Shown one piece after another: positions 36,129 to 47,465 of a stretch of DNA of 64,000 nt (the stretch's first letter is position 1; every line of letters begins with the position of its first letter). The notes below the pieces were generated by a model. It searched no databases. It saw only the letters and a program-made list of their open reading frames with translations, and was not told the origin of the DNA. This DNA is from Phoronis australis (taxonomy: Eukaryota; Phoronida; Phoronidae), in assembly GCA_002633005.1 (NCBI GenBank), contig NMRA01000331.1, forward strand, positions 134,542-198,541. Direction: 5' to 3'. The position numbers and the translations under genes are program-made.

Positions 36129-36754
36129 TCAAGGAATAACGAAACCCCATGACTTTCTAAAACCGCTCTGAGGTGGTGGCGTGTTACAACTATTATTAAA
36201 ATCTCTTGGTCTATTTACACCGACCTCTTGTCTATTTACATTGTCACGACGTTTCGGTCGGTCTGTTCTCCGGCCATCGTCAGGTGTTCCCGCGTTCTTA
36301 GAAGAACGAGCACGAATATGTGGTACACTCATAGTGTGATTGTTTGTCCGAGGCAGGATTTGAACCCACGACTTGGTTTGTTGTTTTTTATTGTAGTTTA
36401 GTTCGAAAATTTCCGATATAGCAACACTAAAATTAATTCCCACAAAGGTGAAGAGTGGAGAGCAAGGTTTCGGGTAATGATAGACTTTCACCCTGGAATT
36501 CTTGATGAACAAATCCACGTGCATTTTATTCTCCTTACCCTTTAATCTAAGAAAATGATATAAGAAATGAAAAGATTATGATGTAGCAATGCACATATAC
36601 CTAACATCTTATGCGCCATGAGAAGAGGATCTCTCTGATTTTAGGGAAGTTTGACCTTTGCCCTCTGACGAGCTTGGCGCCAGAAGCCCCGACACCGGCG
36701 CTGGACACCAAACAGAAATGACAGCAATACGCACCATCACTAATGTGACTGCAT
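36129..36754. other. Spacer around the ribozyme-like core
   Basis: A 131-codon minus frame (36129..36524) spans the hammerhead-like motif and the B-box-like sequence; it has no recognisable domain and is probably a chance frame in a repeat. Nothing else is seen. Confidence 0.3.
36252..36283 (-). ncRNA. Hammerhead-ribozyme-like core (weak)
   Basis: On the minus strand CTGACGA (36283..36277) is followed by GGCCGG..CCGACC, a 6-bp stem with one mismatch, and then GAAAC. This is the conserved CUGANGA - stem II - GAAA core of hammerhead ribozymes. A hairpin (CGTTCT/AGAACG) lies immediately upstream. I cannot find a well-paired stem III with an NUH cleavage site, so it may be a relic or coincidence. 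A perfect B-box-like GGTTCAAATCC lies about 80 nt upstream on the same strand (near 36363). Confidence 0.2.
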
Positions 36755-36850
36755 AAAAAACTAAAATTGACACTAGGGGGTGCATCGATTGACGGATTCG
36801 TCCAAAAATTCGCTCTTGTCGTTGATGATCATTCGCCGTCTAGGTGTGTT
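36755..36850 (+). repeat. Repeat module like 41175..41270
   Basis: AAAACTAAAATTG(A)CACTAGGGGG, followed by a GACGGATTCGTCC..AAA.TCGCTC-like stretch, matches 41177..41240. A single module of the array found in the LINE insertion. Confidence 0.6.
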
Positions 36851-37040
36851 TGGAAATACCACAGTACAATAGTGGCAGTCGCTCCCGTTCAATGGGTGAT
36901 TCTCAGTGAGTGGCAAATTGTACGTAAACGTGAACCAAACAAGGACAGTTGCGAGTTAAGGACAACTATGAACCGTACAGGGGATAAAGGTAACAAAAAT
37001 ATTTAAATCTCAGCCTACAATTAGTGAAGCTATATGAAGC

Positions 37041-37283
37041 ATGCCGACCTCCCCAGCTCCACGTGATCAAGGTGAGATCTCTGAACTCATATTGAAACAA
37101 ATCCGAGATGTAAAGTTTGTACAAGGTGGGCTCAGAAAAATGTTTGAATCCAAATTGAATAAATTACGCAATGGGATTACAAATTCTATTGATATCAAGC
37201 TAAAATCCTTCAAGGCAGATATTGATTTGGATTTTGCACGCCTCAAGAACCGTGTCAGAGCGTTGGAAAAGGATTACCCGCAT
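37041..37283 (+). pseudogene. LINE ORF1 N-terminal part
   Basis: Starts MPTSPAPRDQGEISELILKQ and continues as a heptad-rich helix ending DFARLKNRVRALEKDYPH. This is the usual pattern of a LINE ORF1 N-terminus with coiled coil. The frame is cut by the hAT-like element at 37284 and resumes after it with PHGSDLPFEK at 38917. Confidence 0.6.
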
Positions 37284-38916
37284 CAGTGGCGGATCTACGT
37301 TTTCAGCAAGGGGGGATTTAGGATTCCCGCCAAGGTCGAATCCTAGGCGCGTGGCACCGAGCGGGGGGAGGTCGGGAGGGGGGTTTCCCCTCCCGTGTAA
37401 GATATTTTTTTTTTGTTTTTGTAGCCAAATAGTGAAATTTCCATGCATCCTGGTAAGTTTCTGGCACTTAACATGTCTCTGGAGTTTTTCTTAAGATAAT
37501 TAAAAACTCTTCTCGATTTCGTCACATGAACTTGGCACATAAGTTTCGTGAAACCGTATTGTGCACATCTGGGTATGAGTCACGCCACAAGCAAAAATTT
37601 TTGTTGGAACATCTGCTTACACACACCTTTTTTAGCATACAAAAGTCGTATACGAAAAAGTGTGGTGTGCATACAGGGATTAAGACAATTTCCAAATATT
37701 CAAGAGCATCGACGGGGCGTAAAAACTTGAATATCCGATGATCGCGTAACAGCAGCCTCAAGTTGTTTAAGAATGAAGACCTGTACTGTTAGTCCGGAAA
37801 TAAACATGTGTTCTGTCTCGTTACGAGAAAAACTGGCGAACGATGGTGCTCTCAACTCATAGTCTATTATCAAAAGCGACAATAAATAATTAGGTATCAC
37901 TTTATTAAGCTGAATCACGTTGACAACAATTGAAAAACGNNNNNNNNNNNNNNNNNNNNNNNNNNNNNNNNNNNNNNNNNNNNNNNNNNNNNNNNNNNNN
38001 NNNNNNNNNNNNNNNNNNNNNNNNNNNNNNNNNNNNNNNNNNNNNNNNNNNNNNNNNNNNNNNNNNNNNNNNNNNNNNNNNNNNNNNNNNNNNNNNNNNN
38101 NNNNNNNNNNNNNNNNNNNNNNNNNNNNNNNNNNNNNNNNNNNNNNNNNNNNNNNAACATCGCACGAGTCCCGCAAGACTTTGTTGTGAAAGAACAGCCT
38201 CCCCGCAATTTCTGGTACTGTACACTTTTCGCGAATGCGGTCACTTTCTCAATGTGAGTGCCCCCTTGGTCATTCCTTGTATAGACATAACTTGTTATAG
38301 AGTGTGCCTTAAAACGGACTCGCGACCAGACCATGGCGCCCGCCACAATAGCAATTCTTCGGAAAAAGAATTTTTTTCAAAAATATTACATGTACATGTA
38401 CACAATATTACATGTACATGTACATGTACACTGCATGATATTGCGCAAGACAACTTTTACTATACATCAGTAACAAACGTGTGGAGTGTAATAGAATGAC
38501 ACGGCATAACAGATGAGGTAAAAACGTTGCACGTCAATTCGCCTGAATATCAGGGTTGCGGCACCGCAGTATTTCCCCTAATCAAATCAAAACATATCTT
38601 AGAGTAAAGAAGCTAGTTACCTAAAGAAATCAGCTATAGAACTGCTCTTTCAGCGGTGAATCCATCTAAACTGCTAGGCTACTTCAGTAGTGTCGACGGA
38701 AGCGCGCGCACAATAAATCCCAGCGCGTTTTGCCGATGAGCCAGACTCAGCAATTCACAATGCAAAAAACTATATTTTCAGAGTGAACCCCCCCCCTCTC
38801 AATTTTTTCCAAGTTCGTTTACTTGGGGTTTACACACGCTGGCGGTGCCGTTTTTGTTTTGCTGGAGACGCTTTTGTTTTTTTTTTAATTTTTGGGTCCT
38901 GGCCCGAGGTTCTCTG
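37284..38916. mobile_element. hAT-like DNA transposon inserted in the LINE (copy B)
   Basis: Starts CAGTGGCGGATCTACG. The right part repeats 479..1262. It is flanked by CCGCAT on both sides (37278..37283 and 38917..38922), a 5-6 bp target duplication. LINE ORF1 reads across the insertion (...EKDYPH before, PHGSDL after). The right terminus is shortened: the G/C-rich last 50 bp of copy A are missing, leaving only CTCTG. The left 650 bp differ from copy A and show no transposase, so it is non-autonomous. It contains the assembly gap 37940..38155. Confidence 0.75.
37940..38155. other. Assembly gap
   Basis: 216 N. Frames reported across it have no meaning. Confidence 1.
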
Positions 38917-39190
38917 CCGCATGGTTCAGATTTACCCTTTGAAAAACAATGACTTGTGTATTATCGCATCAGGCGAAGCCAACATAACCTGACCTTTACA
39001 TGAAGTTGTGTATCGTGGGCTTGTTCTCAGAGGTGACCTTACTGGACTGCACCAGACTGAATGCTCGACAGGGGGATACCAGACCTCCTTTGGTCAAATT
39101 TGCTGTTGAGCCACTGGCTCAAAAAATTCTAGTGCTGCGGAACAAGCAAAAATTAAAGAGCACATCTTTGTAGGAGCAAATCTCACACCT
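38917..39190 (+). pseudogene. LINE ORF1 central part
   Basis: Readable pieces in shifting frames: PHGSDLPFEK, then NNDLCIIASG, and DCTRLNARQGDTRPPLVKFA followed by KILVLRNKQKLKEHIFVGAN and LTPTG. This is the RNA-binding part typical of LINE ORF1 (…R…RP..VKF…K..L..…K.LK…I.…LT). Several stops. Confidence 0.55.
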
Positions 39191-39484
39191 ACAGGTTAAT
39201 TGAAATAAATTTCAAAACAATCATTGAAACTCTGCCGAACAACAAGGAATTCCAGATCCGCTCAAGTGGTTGAAGAGTGAGAGTCGCCACAGGTGAGGAG
39301 GTTGACCGGGAAACAAAACAATTCGTGGTGCAGAATAGGACATTCTTTTGGGAATTTGCGAGGCCAAAGCCTACATTATAGGGGTGGTAGAAAGTCATTT
39401 ACATGCAAATGAATCAATTACTTTGCCCAGTTATTGTACGTACCGACACAATAGGCAGCTTATAAACAAGCAGGCCCGAAGAGG

Positions 39485-40110
39485 TTTACGCGGAGTGGAA
39501 ATATTTGTTAAGAATTATTAGTTTAAAACATTTAAAATCTATATTGTTGATAAGTCGTATTATGGTACATTAGCTTTAAGATTAACTCACATACGCTCAG
39601 ATTATTGTATTATTGTATTTTGTTGCTATTTACCACCTGAGAATTCATCAAGGGGTTGAGATGCCCATAGTTTTTATAGTCATCTATTATGCCAGTTATA
39701 TATACTTGTAGATGTAGAAGATGACGATATTATTTGTGGAGATTTAAACTCGAGAGTGGGTAAATTGAATGATTACATTCCAGGTGTTGATTGTCAAGTA
39801 AATAAACGAGTCGTAATAGATGAAGCTGTAAATGGTTGTGGTAGAAGTTTGATTGACTTGTTGTTTGGCTCTGAAACTTGCATAGCGAATGGTAGGAAAG
39901 GGATAAGTAAAGATAACTTGACCACAATAAGTCATAGAGGAAGAGCTGTTGTAGACTACATTATTGCCCACATGAGTCGCTTCAGTCTTGTCTTAAATTT
40001 GAAGTCCATGCTTGTAGAAATGTAATTCACAAACAATATTTATATGGGCTATTGTCGGAAAAGCCAAAATCGCCTGACCATTATTGTTAGAAATTATGCT
40101 ACACGTTCCA
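39485..40110 (+). pseudogene. LINE endonuclease (EEP family)
   Basis: Order of motifs: RGVEIFVKNY; IIVFCCYLPPENSSRG; IICGDLNSRVGKLNDYIPGV; RSLIDLLFGSETCIANGR; ISHRGRAVVDYIIAHMS; and near 40075 KSPDHYC. These correspond to the EEP endonuclease motifs, including GD.N.R and the SDH box (here PDH). The longest clean frame is 39756..40025. Stops and frameshifts elsewhere make it inactive. Confidence 0.7.
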
Positions 40111-40212
40111 GTGAATATCATTGAAGAAAATGTAGAGGATCACAGTAAGGAGAACTCTTTTGATATGTGACTCAGAAAGCGGTTCAAATTAAATCCCACG
40201 TCTTGAGAATTC

Positions 40213-40585
40213 ATGCATAATGAGATTTTTAAAAGGGCGATTAGAGAGTTGCTTTTAATGGTAGAAAATGAGTATCGAAGACAATATGAAGTCGATGAGA
40301 TTTCTAACGCCCTTTACGAAATCTTAGAAACAAAAATGAAATTGCATTTAAGATGTACTCAAAGTTGCAACAAAAATCTGAAGAAAAAAGTTTTAAGGCA
40401 AACAAGCCCTTTTGGAATGATGAATTAACGCAACTTTGGAAAATTGTGGCCAAAAAAGAAAAAAATATTCTTCAAAGAAAAAATACTAAACGACGAAGGG
40501 ACCGACTATATGAATACAAGGACTCTAGATATTCTTTTGACAAAAGATTCGGGTTTTTAAACAAGAGCAGCACGGAGCGTTGAAA
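40213..40585 (+). pseudogene. LINE linker between endonuclease and RT
   Basis: Two overlapping frames. The second contains NKPFWNDELTQLWKIVAKKE with a basic tail, the typical 'PWWN.EL..L' linker of LINE ORF2. After the insertion it resumes at about 41490 with NLGPQLKKRHENTIPSERWE, then DDFSDLFAKIS, the region just before the RT. Confidence 0.6.
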
Positions 40586-40639
40586 TGCATCCACGAATGC
40601 ATCGCAAATGATGAGCTTTTAGGGTTGTTAAGTTGTGTC

Positions 40640-41412
40640 ATAAAAATGGCAACTAAATGGCGCTAAAACGTACAATCCATCCAAAAACTGGAACATGCCA
40701 TATTTCATAAAAATCTGAAAAGGAAATTTAGAGAAACAAAGGAAAAACAGAAAAAGATGAAATTGCCAGTTGTGGGCACAGCGTCCGTTCCATCCGCCTG
40801 AAATCATCGCCTGTTGTCTTCATATAAATCCACTTACTAAATTCAATAAAGATCCTGCAGTGGGTTTTGGAGATACAGCTATGGGCGCAAACCAAAACAA
40901 AACCACCACTAGGAGGGGCCACAGTAGTCAGCGGCCATCATCAAACGTCCTCCTCACACTGAAAACATAAGCGCCAATTTTCAAAACCATCACTAGAATG
41001 ATTTGGTTGATCGAGGGTAGACGCCAAAAACAAGATTTGAAAACAGTAAAAATGGCCACGAGGTTGCGCAAACTATGTCAAATCGGGAGGACGGCGTGAC
41101 CTCACAAATAGGTGCCTATATACCAAATTTTATGAAAATCTGTTCAGGACTTTCGAAGATACAGAGGTAAACGTAAAAAAAACTAAAATTGCCACTAGGG
41201 GGCACACCGGTAGTCGGATCCGTCCGAAAGATCGCTCATGCCGTTCCATTAACGGAAGGAACTCATGTGCAAAATTTCATGAACATACGTCAAGGCGTTT
41301 TGGAGATAGAGCAGCGGACGCCAGACGCCGCACGGACGGACGCCGCACGGACGGACGGACGGACGGACGGACGGCAGAATGCGTCCACATATAAATATGT
41401 GGGCGCATAAAA
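40640..41412 (+). repeat. Array of diverged about 100-bp modules plus GGACGG tail, inserted in the LINE
   Basis: Three to four modules share an order: CAAAATTT(C)ATGAA.AT, a .GTTTTGGAGATA.AG segment, AAACTAAAATTGCCACTAGG and a GTAGTC.G segment. The last ends in a run of GGACG units and ACATATAAATATGTGGGCGC. Single modules or tails occur at 36755 and 31795. Its target duplication is not clear. Confidence 0.6.
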
Positions 41413-41690
41413 AGCAGCATTTGAAGAATAAATTAACACTGATTGAAGAGTCATATGAAAATGACCCCAATGATTAGGTTTTTGGAACTTAAGAACTTAG
41501 GTCCTCAACTCAAGAAGAGACATGAAAATACTATTCCCTCGGAAAGATGGGAGGACGATTTTAGCGATTTGTTTGCGAAAATTTCAATGGCTGGAAACTA
41601 AAACGTGGAAGATTTGGAGAAAGCAATGCAAAATTCTGAATTCCTGGGTCATGTTAAAGAAATATTGGCAAAAAATTTTCGTTTGTTGAA

Positions 41691-41996
41691 GTGTATTCTC
41701 ATATTCGGAAACTAAAATCAGTTAAGAGTGAAGTACGGCTCACAGCAGGCAAAAATACCCAGAGGGGTGATAAACCCAATGTCACCGATTTGAACCATAC
41801 TATGCATTTTAGTTACCTTTGGGATGATAAACAAAACAGTGAAGTCCAATCTCATTTTACCATGTTTAAGTGGGAGAAATCAGGGAGCCTCTATTTTGGG
41901 GGTAAGCCATGCAATGAACTCGCCGAAAATGCCTTATTTGCACTGCACAATAAAAAATATCGGCGCACGAGATCATTATTTGTTTGTAATTTTTAA
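41691..41996 (+). other. Unassigned 101-codon frame inside the LINE region
   Basis: A clean frame containing MHFSYLWDDKQNSEVQSHFT and FKWEKSGSLYFGGKP. It lies where RT N-terminal sequence is expected but does not match it. It may belong to another inserted element. Composition is protein-like; identity unknown. Confidence 0.3.
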
Positions 41997-42329
41997 ATAA
42001 AGCAAGTCTTCGACTTTATAAATATGTTAAACAATACTCATTTACTCTGCCGCTAAGNGCGGCTCTAAAAACAGACAAAAAATTATCGAAATCTTTTAAA
42101 TTTTCATGAATAAAGTAGTCGAAGGTCACACCTGATCAGTAACACAGGTTCAATATTTCAACGTTACCTCCACTGCGTAACGTAACTGTCGGAATTTTAC
42201 TAAAACTTAACTGCCGCCAGGCTGAAAACTTGTCGGAAACAAATAGTATCCATGGAAACCAAAAGGGGGCGTTTTGAAAAAAAATGAAGGTGGTCTGGAG
42301 TCAGTGGGGCCAGTGTCATCTCACAGACA

Positions 42330-42665
42330 AAATATAAAGAGAATCTGTGACATGGCGTTTATCACCCTCTGCCTGGTCCATTCGCGAACATGCTCTTAAG
42401 GCCACTGGTAGACGGGACCCCATACGAAGTGCTGAGATCTCCGGAGATGATTAATATTTTGGTCTCGCTCTTTCAGGAGGTCTTTGACACCGGATTTATT
42501 CCATAACTGTGGTATAAAGCGAATATCACCCTTATACCGAAAGGACCAGATAGAGATTTGAATTTACCTTTCAGCTACAGAGGCATAAGTCTGCTCTCTA
42601 TCATGAGTAAAAGTGTGTTGTAATGTACTAAACGGGGGACTAGCCGAGTTTCTGAATGTCGAGCG
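42330..42665 (+). pseudogene. LINE reverse transcriptase, N-terminal part
   Basis: Reads LLRPLVDGTPYEVLRSPEMI, then NILVSLFQEVFDTGFIP, stop, LWYKANITLIPKGPDRDLNL, SYRGISLLSIMSKSVL and LNGGLAEFLNVERNL. This is the conserved start of a LINE RT (W..a.i.pi.Kg…YRgIsLls…K…L). The catalytic DD motif is absent: sequence after 42665 is unrelated. Confidence 0.7.
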
Positions 42666-42788
42666 AAACTTGTCTTGATCACGTGTTTACTCCCACATTT
42701 TTATTAGCAAAATTAATTAATTTAGGAGTGGTTGGAAATTCTACCATTAGTTAAAATCGCTGTATGCGCAGACGGAATTGTTATATAT

Positions 42789-42857
42789 ATCAGGATCAGG
42801 GAAGCTCCATAAAATCTCAGCCAATCGCTAAACACGGTGTCAAACTCACAAACACGA
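42789..42857 (+). repeat. Dispersed direct repeat, copy 1
   Basis: ATCAGGATCAGGGA..CT, then AATCGCTAAACACGGTGTC and AAACTCACAAACACGA. The partner is 43184..43252, about 395 bp away in the same direction. The word TAAACACGGTGT also occurs at 46953. Possibly a solo repeat end. Confidence 0.7.
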
Positions 42858-43183
42858 ACGACCCATGTAGTAGTAGTAATACACTTTTTTCACGTTAAGA
42901 CAAAAAGTACAATTGATACGAATTTACGCTTATGGAGACTCCTTGAAGGACCCGAAGTGTCCGCTAACCACGGAGCCACAAGAGAATAAAAATACAGTGT
43001 AACAGATAACCAGAATTACAAAATTAGGTGATAATGTAATTTAAAACTACTTGTTAATAGACTAGGAGAGATTATCGAAAATACACACAAAGCAGTTGGG
43101 AATAGTGCACTCAAGTTCATAACTTTCAAAACAAATGTTCTTAAAATAATTTGTAACAGAGGATAGCGAATGGGTAATTTGTA

Positions 43184-43252
43184 TTCAGGATCAGGGACGC
43201 TTAATACAATCACAACTAATCGCTAAACACGGTGTCAAACTCACAAACACGA
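43184..43252 (+). repeat. Dispersed direct repeat, copy 2
   Basis: Same sequence as 42789..42857 with scattered differences. Confidence 0.7.
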
Positions 43253-45003
43253 TCCTTGCACTCAAAACGTTTTGAAAAGGAGCTAAGAAAACGTGGTGCA
43301 CGGACCCCCCTGCCGTGTTAGTAGGGTTAGTGGTTTGTGAGTCCTGTTTATAAGTAATGAATTACTGTAATTATCTAATGAGTGCGGCAGCCGTGGTCAT
43401 CAGTCGCATACAACAAACATAAATCGCAATCACATGGAGGTAGACAAGGACGAATAAGTAGAGCTGCTAAAAATCGTGTAACACGCTGTAGCAGCTTTAT
43501 GTTGACTACATTTATTTGTGTTTTGTGTGCAAATGCACTCCAACATCATTATGGCCATTTGCCGTAGTAAAGTCTGTAGCATTTTCGCATGTTGTCTAGG
43601 TTTGAAAAGAACTAGGAGCTCGTTATTTCATCAGACCAGACTCGTTAAGTTTTCACGGTGCGTTAGTTGCAGCCACCGAAGCAGCATGGCCGTCAAAAAA
43701 TAACATGCGTTTTATTGCAGTTTATTTCATTCAAATGCAGGATAGGAAACCAATATCGTTGTTTTAGAAGCGCAAAATGTGGCTCTTAAGAAATTTTGTG
43801 ACACCAGAATGGTATATAGCTACGCGCTAAAGCTAATATGGCGCTACTTGTAAAGTATTCACCAATCAACCAGTTGTCGATTACATAGAGACTGCCACAA
43901 ACAGATTTGAATATACAGTGTTTAGCTAAATTTGTTGTCGAAATGACGTCACTGGATGAGCTTCCTTTTAAGAAACAATACCATTAAGTCAGCTGTCGCT
44001 TTCAAATTTAAAGAAATTTGTCCTTCAGGAGTAGAAATTTTCAAGACATCCCGTTTTCAGTTCTTCGCCATGGGTTTATACCTTTAAAGCGAGTTCATAG
44101 ATCATAGGTCTGCCCCAATGACAGTGGCACTGAGAAAACAGGAGAGAGTTCAGTACAAAAATAACTATTGCCTGCGTTGTCCATCTTCCACTAGTTCCGC
44201 TTATAAATTACAAGGCATAAGCATTTTAAAGATCAATAATTCATTTTTATCTGAAAGCCGTAGAATATCTGAAAAACAGTACGTCAAATGTCAAAAACAT
44301 TGTGGACCTTGCGATATCAATCAATGATTTATTAACATTGTTTTCACTAAAACGTCATTATGGCTTCTACTTGCTTGTGTGTGTGATTGCGTGTGCTTGC
44401 ACGTGGGTGCGTGTGTGTGAGAATATGTGACAATGCAGAAAAATAAACGGCGAATTGCGTTTATTTAACACTCGCATCTTGGAGATAAGTTTAAATTTCG
44501 AAAAATAACCTATCAGGCACTGATTACCTCCTTGGACTCCGAAAGGCAATGAATGCATTGATTTCATAATAATTCTAGTTCTCTAATGCACTAACCTAAA
44601 ACGATATACAATAAAGGAACCAAAGGCAACACGAAAAGAAATTCTGTTCTTCCTGTTTTACACGTAAACATTGGAAACTAGCGATGGTTGGTCACCATTA
44701 AACCCTTAATTCAACGAGAAAACGGTCAACGAAATCGAAAGGGGAATCGGTAACTTTTAGTGAGGACATTCAAACTGACAAGGGTACATTTTTTCAAATT
44801 TCTTTAACAATCAAATGTAAGAAGTTAAAGCCTTCCTCCAGTAGCTTAGCAATACTATGGAAAATTTTATGATTTATAACGGTGAATCCACAGGTGGAAA
44901 TGTACAATAAAACCTTTCCATACAAAGATGCAGGCTTAAATTAACAAGTTTTTTCACCTGAACTATTACAAATATACCTCACAACATAAGCATTACTGTA
45001 CAA

Positions 45004-45193
45004 ACTTGTCTACAAATCATGTACTTGTCCACAAATCATGTACTTGTCCACAAATCATGTACTTGTCCACAAATCATGTACTTGTCCACAAATCATGTAC
45101 TTGTCCACAAATCGTGTACTTGTCTACAAATCGTGTACTTGTCTACAAATCATATATTTGTCTACAAATCATATATTTGTCCACAAATCCTAT
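45004..45193. repeat. 19-bp tandem repeat, 10 units
   Basis: Unit ACTTGTCCACAAATCATGT, ten copies, with C/T variants accumulating to the right. As 19 is not a multiple of 3, all three + frames stay open and give the same 19-residue repeat. These frames are artefacts of the repeat. Confidence 0.97.
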
Positions 45194-45237
45194 ATTATGC
45201 ATCGAAGATTAAAGGGACGCAATCAGCTCTACAACCG

Positions 45238-46215
45238 AACAACATTTTGGGTTATTTTGGGTAGGATTGACTTCTTGAAGTCCATAGCTTTGAAATGTAA
45301 AACGGAAAAAACTGTTGTGTTTTGAGATCTTGTTACAAATCGAATTTCGCTTACAAAGGCTGCCAGTCAAAGTTAAGCAAAATGAAGGCGTTGACATCAT
45401 CACATGTTCCGTTGCTTTTCAAAAACACTTTGAGGTTTACGCTTAACTTAAAGCACAGAAGCAGTAGTATCAGGCTAATTCTTGAAGGCGTGAGAGGAAA
45501 GCTATGAAGCGCCAAAGGGTTCTTAACTGAATACTTTTCAGCATGTTAAAATGTGCTTAATCAACGCGTAGTTTTGCTTAATCAAAGCACTGAATTAGTT
45601 CTTAAACAATCATCATTATGTTCTTATTCAACGCTTACTTTTGCCTAAAGCCTATGAAGTGCATTGGTTGAGCAAAACTACGCGTTGATCAAACAACTAC
45701 GCGTGTGTTGATTAAGCCCATTTCAACGCGCTAAACGGTACCCGTTAAAGAACTCTTTGGCGCCTTACAAGATGTTGCAAACCCACCCGGCTAGGTACTT
45801 CTGAAAATGTTTAACTCAACTTGCACCGCCGGCAGTTATGCGTCCGGTTTCATCGTTACCAAATGGTCAGTCCAGAGATATTACTCCGTTAATATGCTTC
45901 GTTTCTCCCCCTCTTTTTCTCACACTAACTCAGAAAATTAACCCTTTTGCCTTTTTTCACGTTGACCTTGATTAGAACTAAGCAACGCCTGCGTCGGCCA
46001 TTTTCACAGTCCCCTGCAGCGAAACAGCATTTACGGTCGCCGGCTTTATTTCGGTTAACCCTGACTAAAAACCTTTGTTAGATTAGATTTATAATACAAT
46101 CATAAAAAACAAAATACTTTGCTGTTTTATAGCTTTGCTCAAAGTTTATGACTTCAAGAAGTCAATCTCACTCAAAAATAACCCCTAAAACCCGTTTTTC
46201 CGGCCATAAAATCGA
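45238..46215. mobile_element. TIR element of repeat family R with nested MITE
   Basis: Ends 45238..45345 and 46085..46215 are inverted copies (TTGACTTCTTGAAGTC...TAGCTTTG...AAAACAG..AA). The right subterminal part 45900..46070 also matches 63257..63410 in reverse. A separate MITE (45507..45766) lies inside. No coding capacity is seen. Target duplication is not clear. Confidence 0.55.
45507..45766. mobile_element. MITE M2, contiguous relative of 9824..11489
   Basis: Inverted ends read AGCGCCAAAGGGTTCTT and its complement. Inside are inverted repeats of AATCAACGCGTAGTTTTGC. It matches both arms of the split element at 9824..11489, which provides the evidence for nesting there. Confidence 0.65.
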
Positions 46216-47195
46216 TTATGTAATAACGGTTTCTTCACTCTCCTCGAACTCTAGGTTCTCATTCGGCTCCGGTTGGATTCTCAACTCAGTGCAATTCTCA
46301 GCGGTACAGGTTTAGGCGAAATGCAAAGTATTCAGATTTGTGTGACAGTCCTGAAGCTCCACACACTTTGTACAGGTGTCACACTTAATCAACTATAAAA
46401 AAGCTTGTGAGCCTGATTTTGTATTTGTGAATTAACGTGCTTAATTAAATGTCGTGGTTTTGGGGTTTTGATTTCGACAGCAATCAGTGGACTTTTTTAA
46501 AGTTACACAACAGCTGTTGAGTCTAGTGCCATGCAACTTTCATTGATAGCAAGTAACGTTTTACAAGAGGTACATTAAATACGTAAATACCTGTATGGAC
46601 AAAGTGCCGCGTCTATATCATCAAAAGTTCAGATGAATTTTAAGCTATTCATATGCAGAAACTCATAACCTCACAAACTGTTTTAAATCAATTGACAATC
46701 TGCGCCATCTTTAATTGTGCGATCGCATCTTAACCCCACGTCGATGGTCTGCAAAACCATTGAGTCTTTTCACTGCGGCAAAACAGCGCCTCATAGCTAT
46801 ATTTTGTTAGAGTTATACAAATATGGTAGAAAAAATATTGGGGTCTGTCGATTCTTGTTTCCTATGTTTGGAATTGTGCTACCAATTTACATAAAAGATA
46901 GTATAATCGTTTGATTATTATATATATATATTATTAACTAATTATTACACTCTAAACACGGTGTTCAAACACCGCAATTAGCCAGAAGTGTAATTTGTAT
47001 CATTCACCTGCGACCAGTGTGGCTAATTATGCGGTTTGTTTAAGATTCTCAACAGTACTCTCTTGAGAGTGTTACGCCACTGTATAACAAGGGAGAAAAA
47101 TAACAAAACATAAATAAACAAGGTGGACGTCTACTGCAGTATTGATTATTAAAGCACGGTCGTTGGGTGCCCAAAGAAGGGGACATTCCACTATG
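46216..47195. other. Spacer with a small inverted repeat
   Basis: 46963..46983 (AACACCGCAATTAGCC...) and 47020..47042 (…GGCTAATTATGCGGTTTG) form an imperfect hairpin, possibly a MITE remnant. A (TA)n run lies at 46919..46931. No gene seen. Confidence 0.4.
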
Positions 47196-47465
47196 TTACA
47201 ACCGGAACCCTGCATGCTTACACACGAATATGTCAAGAGAAATTTCGTAGACTGGCAAGCTATTCCAGTCCACAGCAGTCCTCAGCAAAACGTCGTTTCT
47301 AAGGTCATTTTTCAAGTTTGGTATATTATAAGACGATTCTCTGGTATTTATACTAGGTCCAGTGATCAGGCTGATATCCGTTAGACATAGAACGACTACG
47401 TTAGTGTTGCTGTTGGACAACATTGCCCATCGAACAGCTCTGTATTTTCTCTTTTGCGGTGACAT
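47196..47465 (-). mobile_element. LINE C-terminal fragment
   Basis: The minus-strand frame ends LRNDVLLRTAVDWNSLPVYE followed by ISLDIFVCK. It resembles the 'F.PRT..DWN.LP.....SL..FK' C-terminus of CR1/RTE-type LINE polyproteins, preceded by a basic region. Only this tail is recognisable; sequence on either side is unrelated. Confidence 0.45.

Larger units (their letters stand above)
37041..42665 (+). mobile_element. Decayed LINE (ORF1, endonuclease, RT start) with two insertions
   Basis: Segments in the right order for a non-LTR retrotransposon: ORF1 coiled coil (37041..37283), ORF1 central part (38917..39190), apurinic-like endonuclease (about 39485..40110), linker (40213..40585 and 41405..41640) and the start of the reverse transcriptase (42330..42665). 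It is interrupted by a hAT-like element (37284..38916) and a repeat array (about 40640..41405). RT motifs beyond the first are missing, so it is 3'-truncated or rearranged. Many stops; not active. Confidence 0.75.
42666..45003. other. Spacer, no gene recognised
   Basis: Apart from a dispersed direct repeat (42789..42857 and 43184..43252) and a degenerate (GT)n patch at 44376..44430, I see nothing that looks coding. Confidence 0.4.

Noticed and set aside
37700-38499. Long frames across the gap at 37940..38155
   Set aside because: They consist largely of unknown residues; the same applies to frames across 55946..56100.
45006-45325. Three overlapping frames with 19-residue repeats
   Set aside because: All three + frames are open only because the 19-bp unit lacks stops in any phase.
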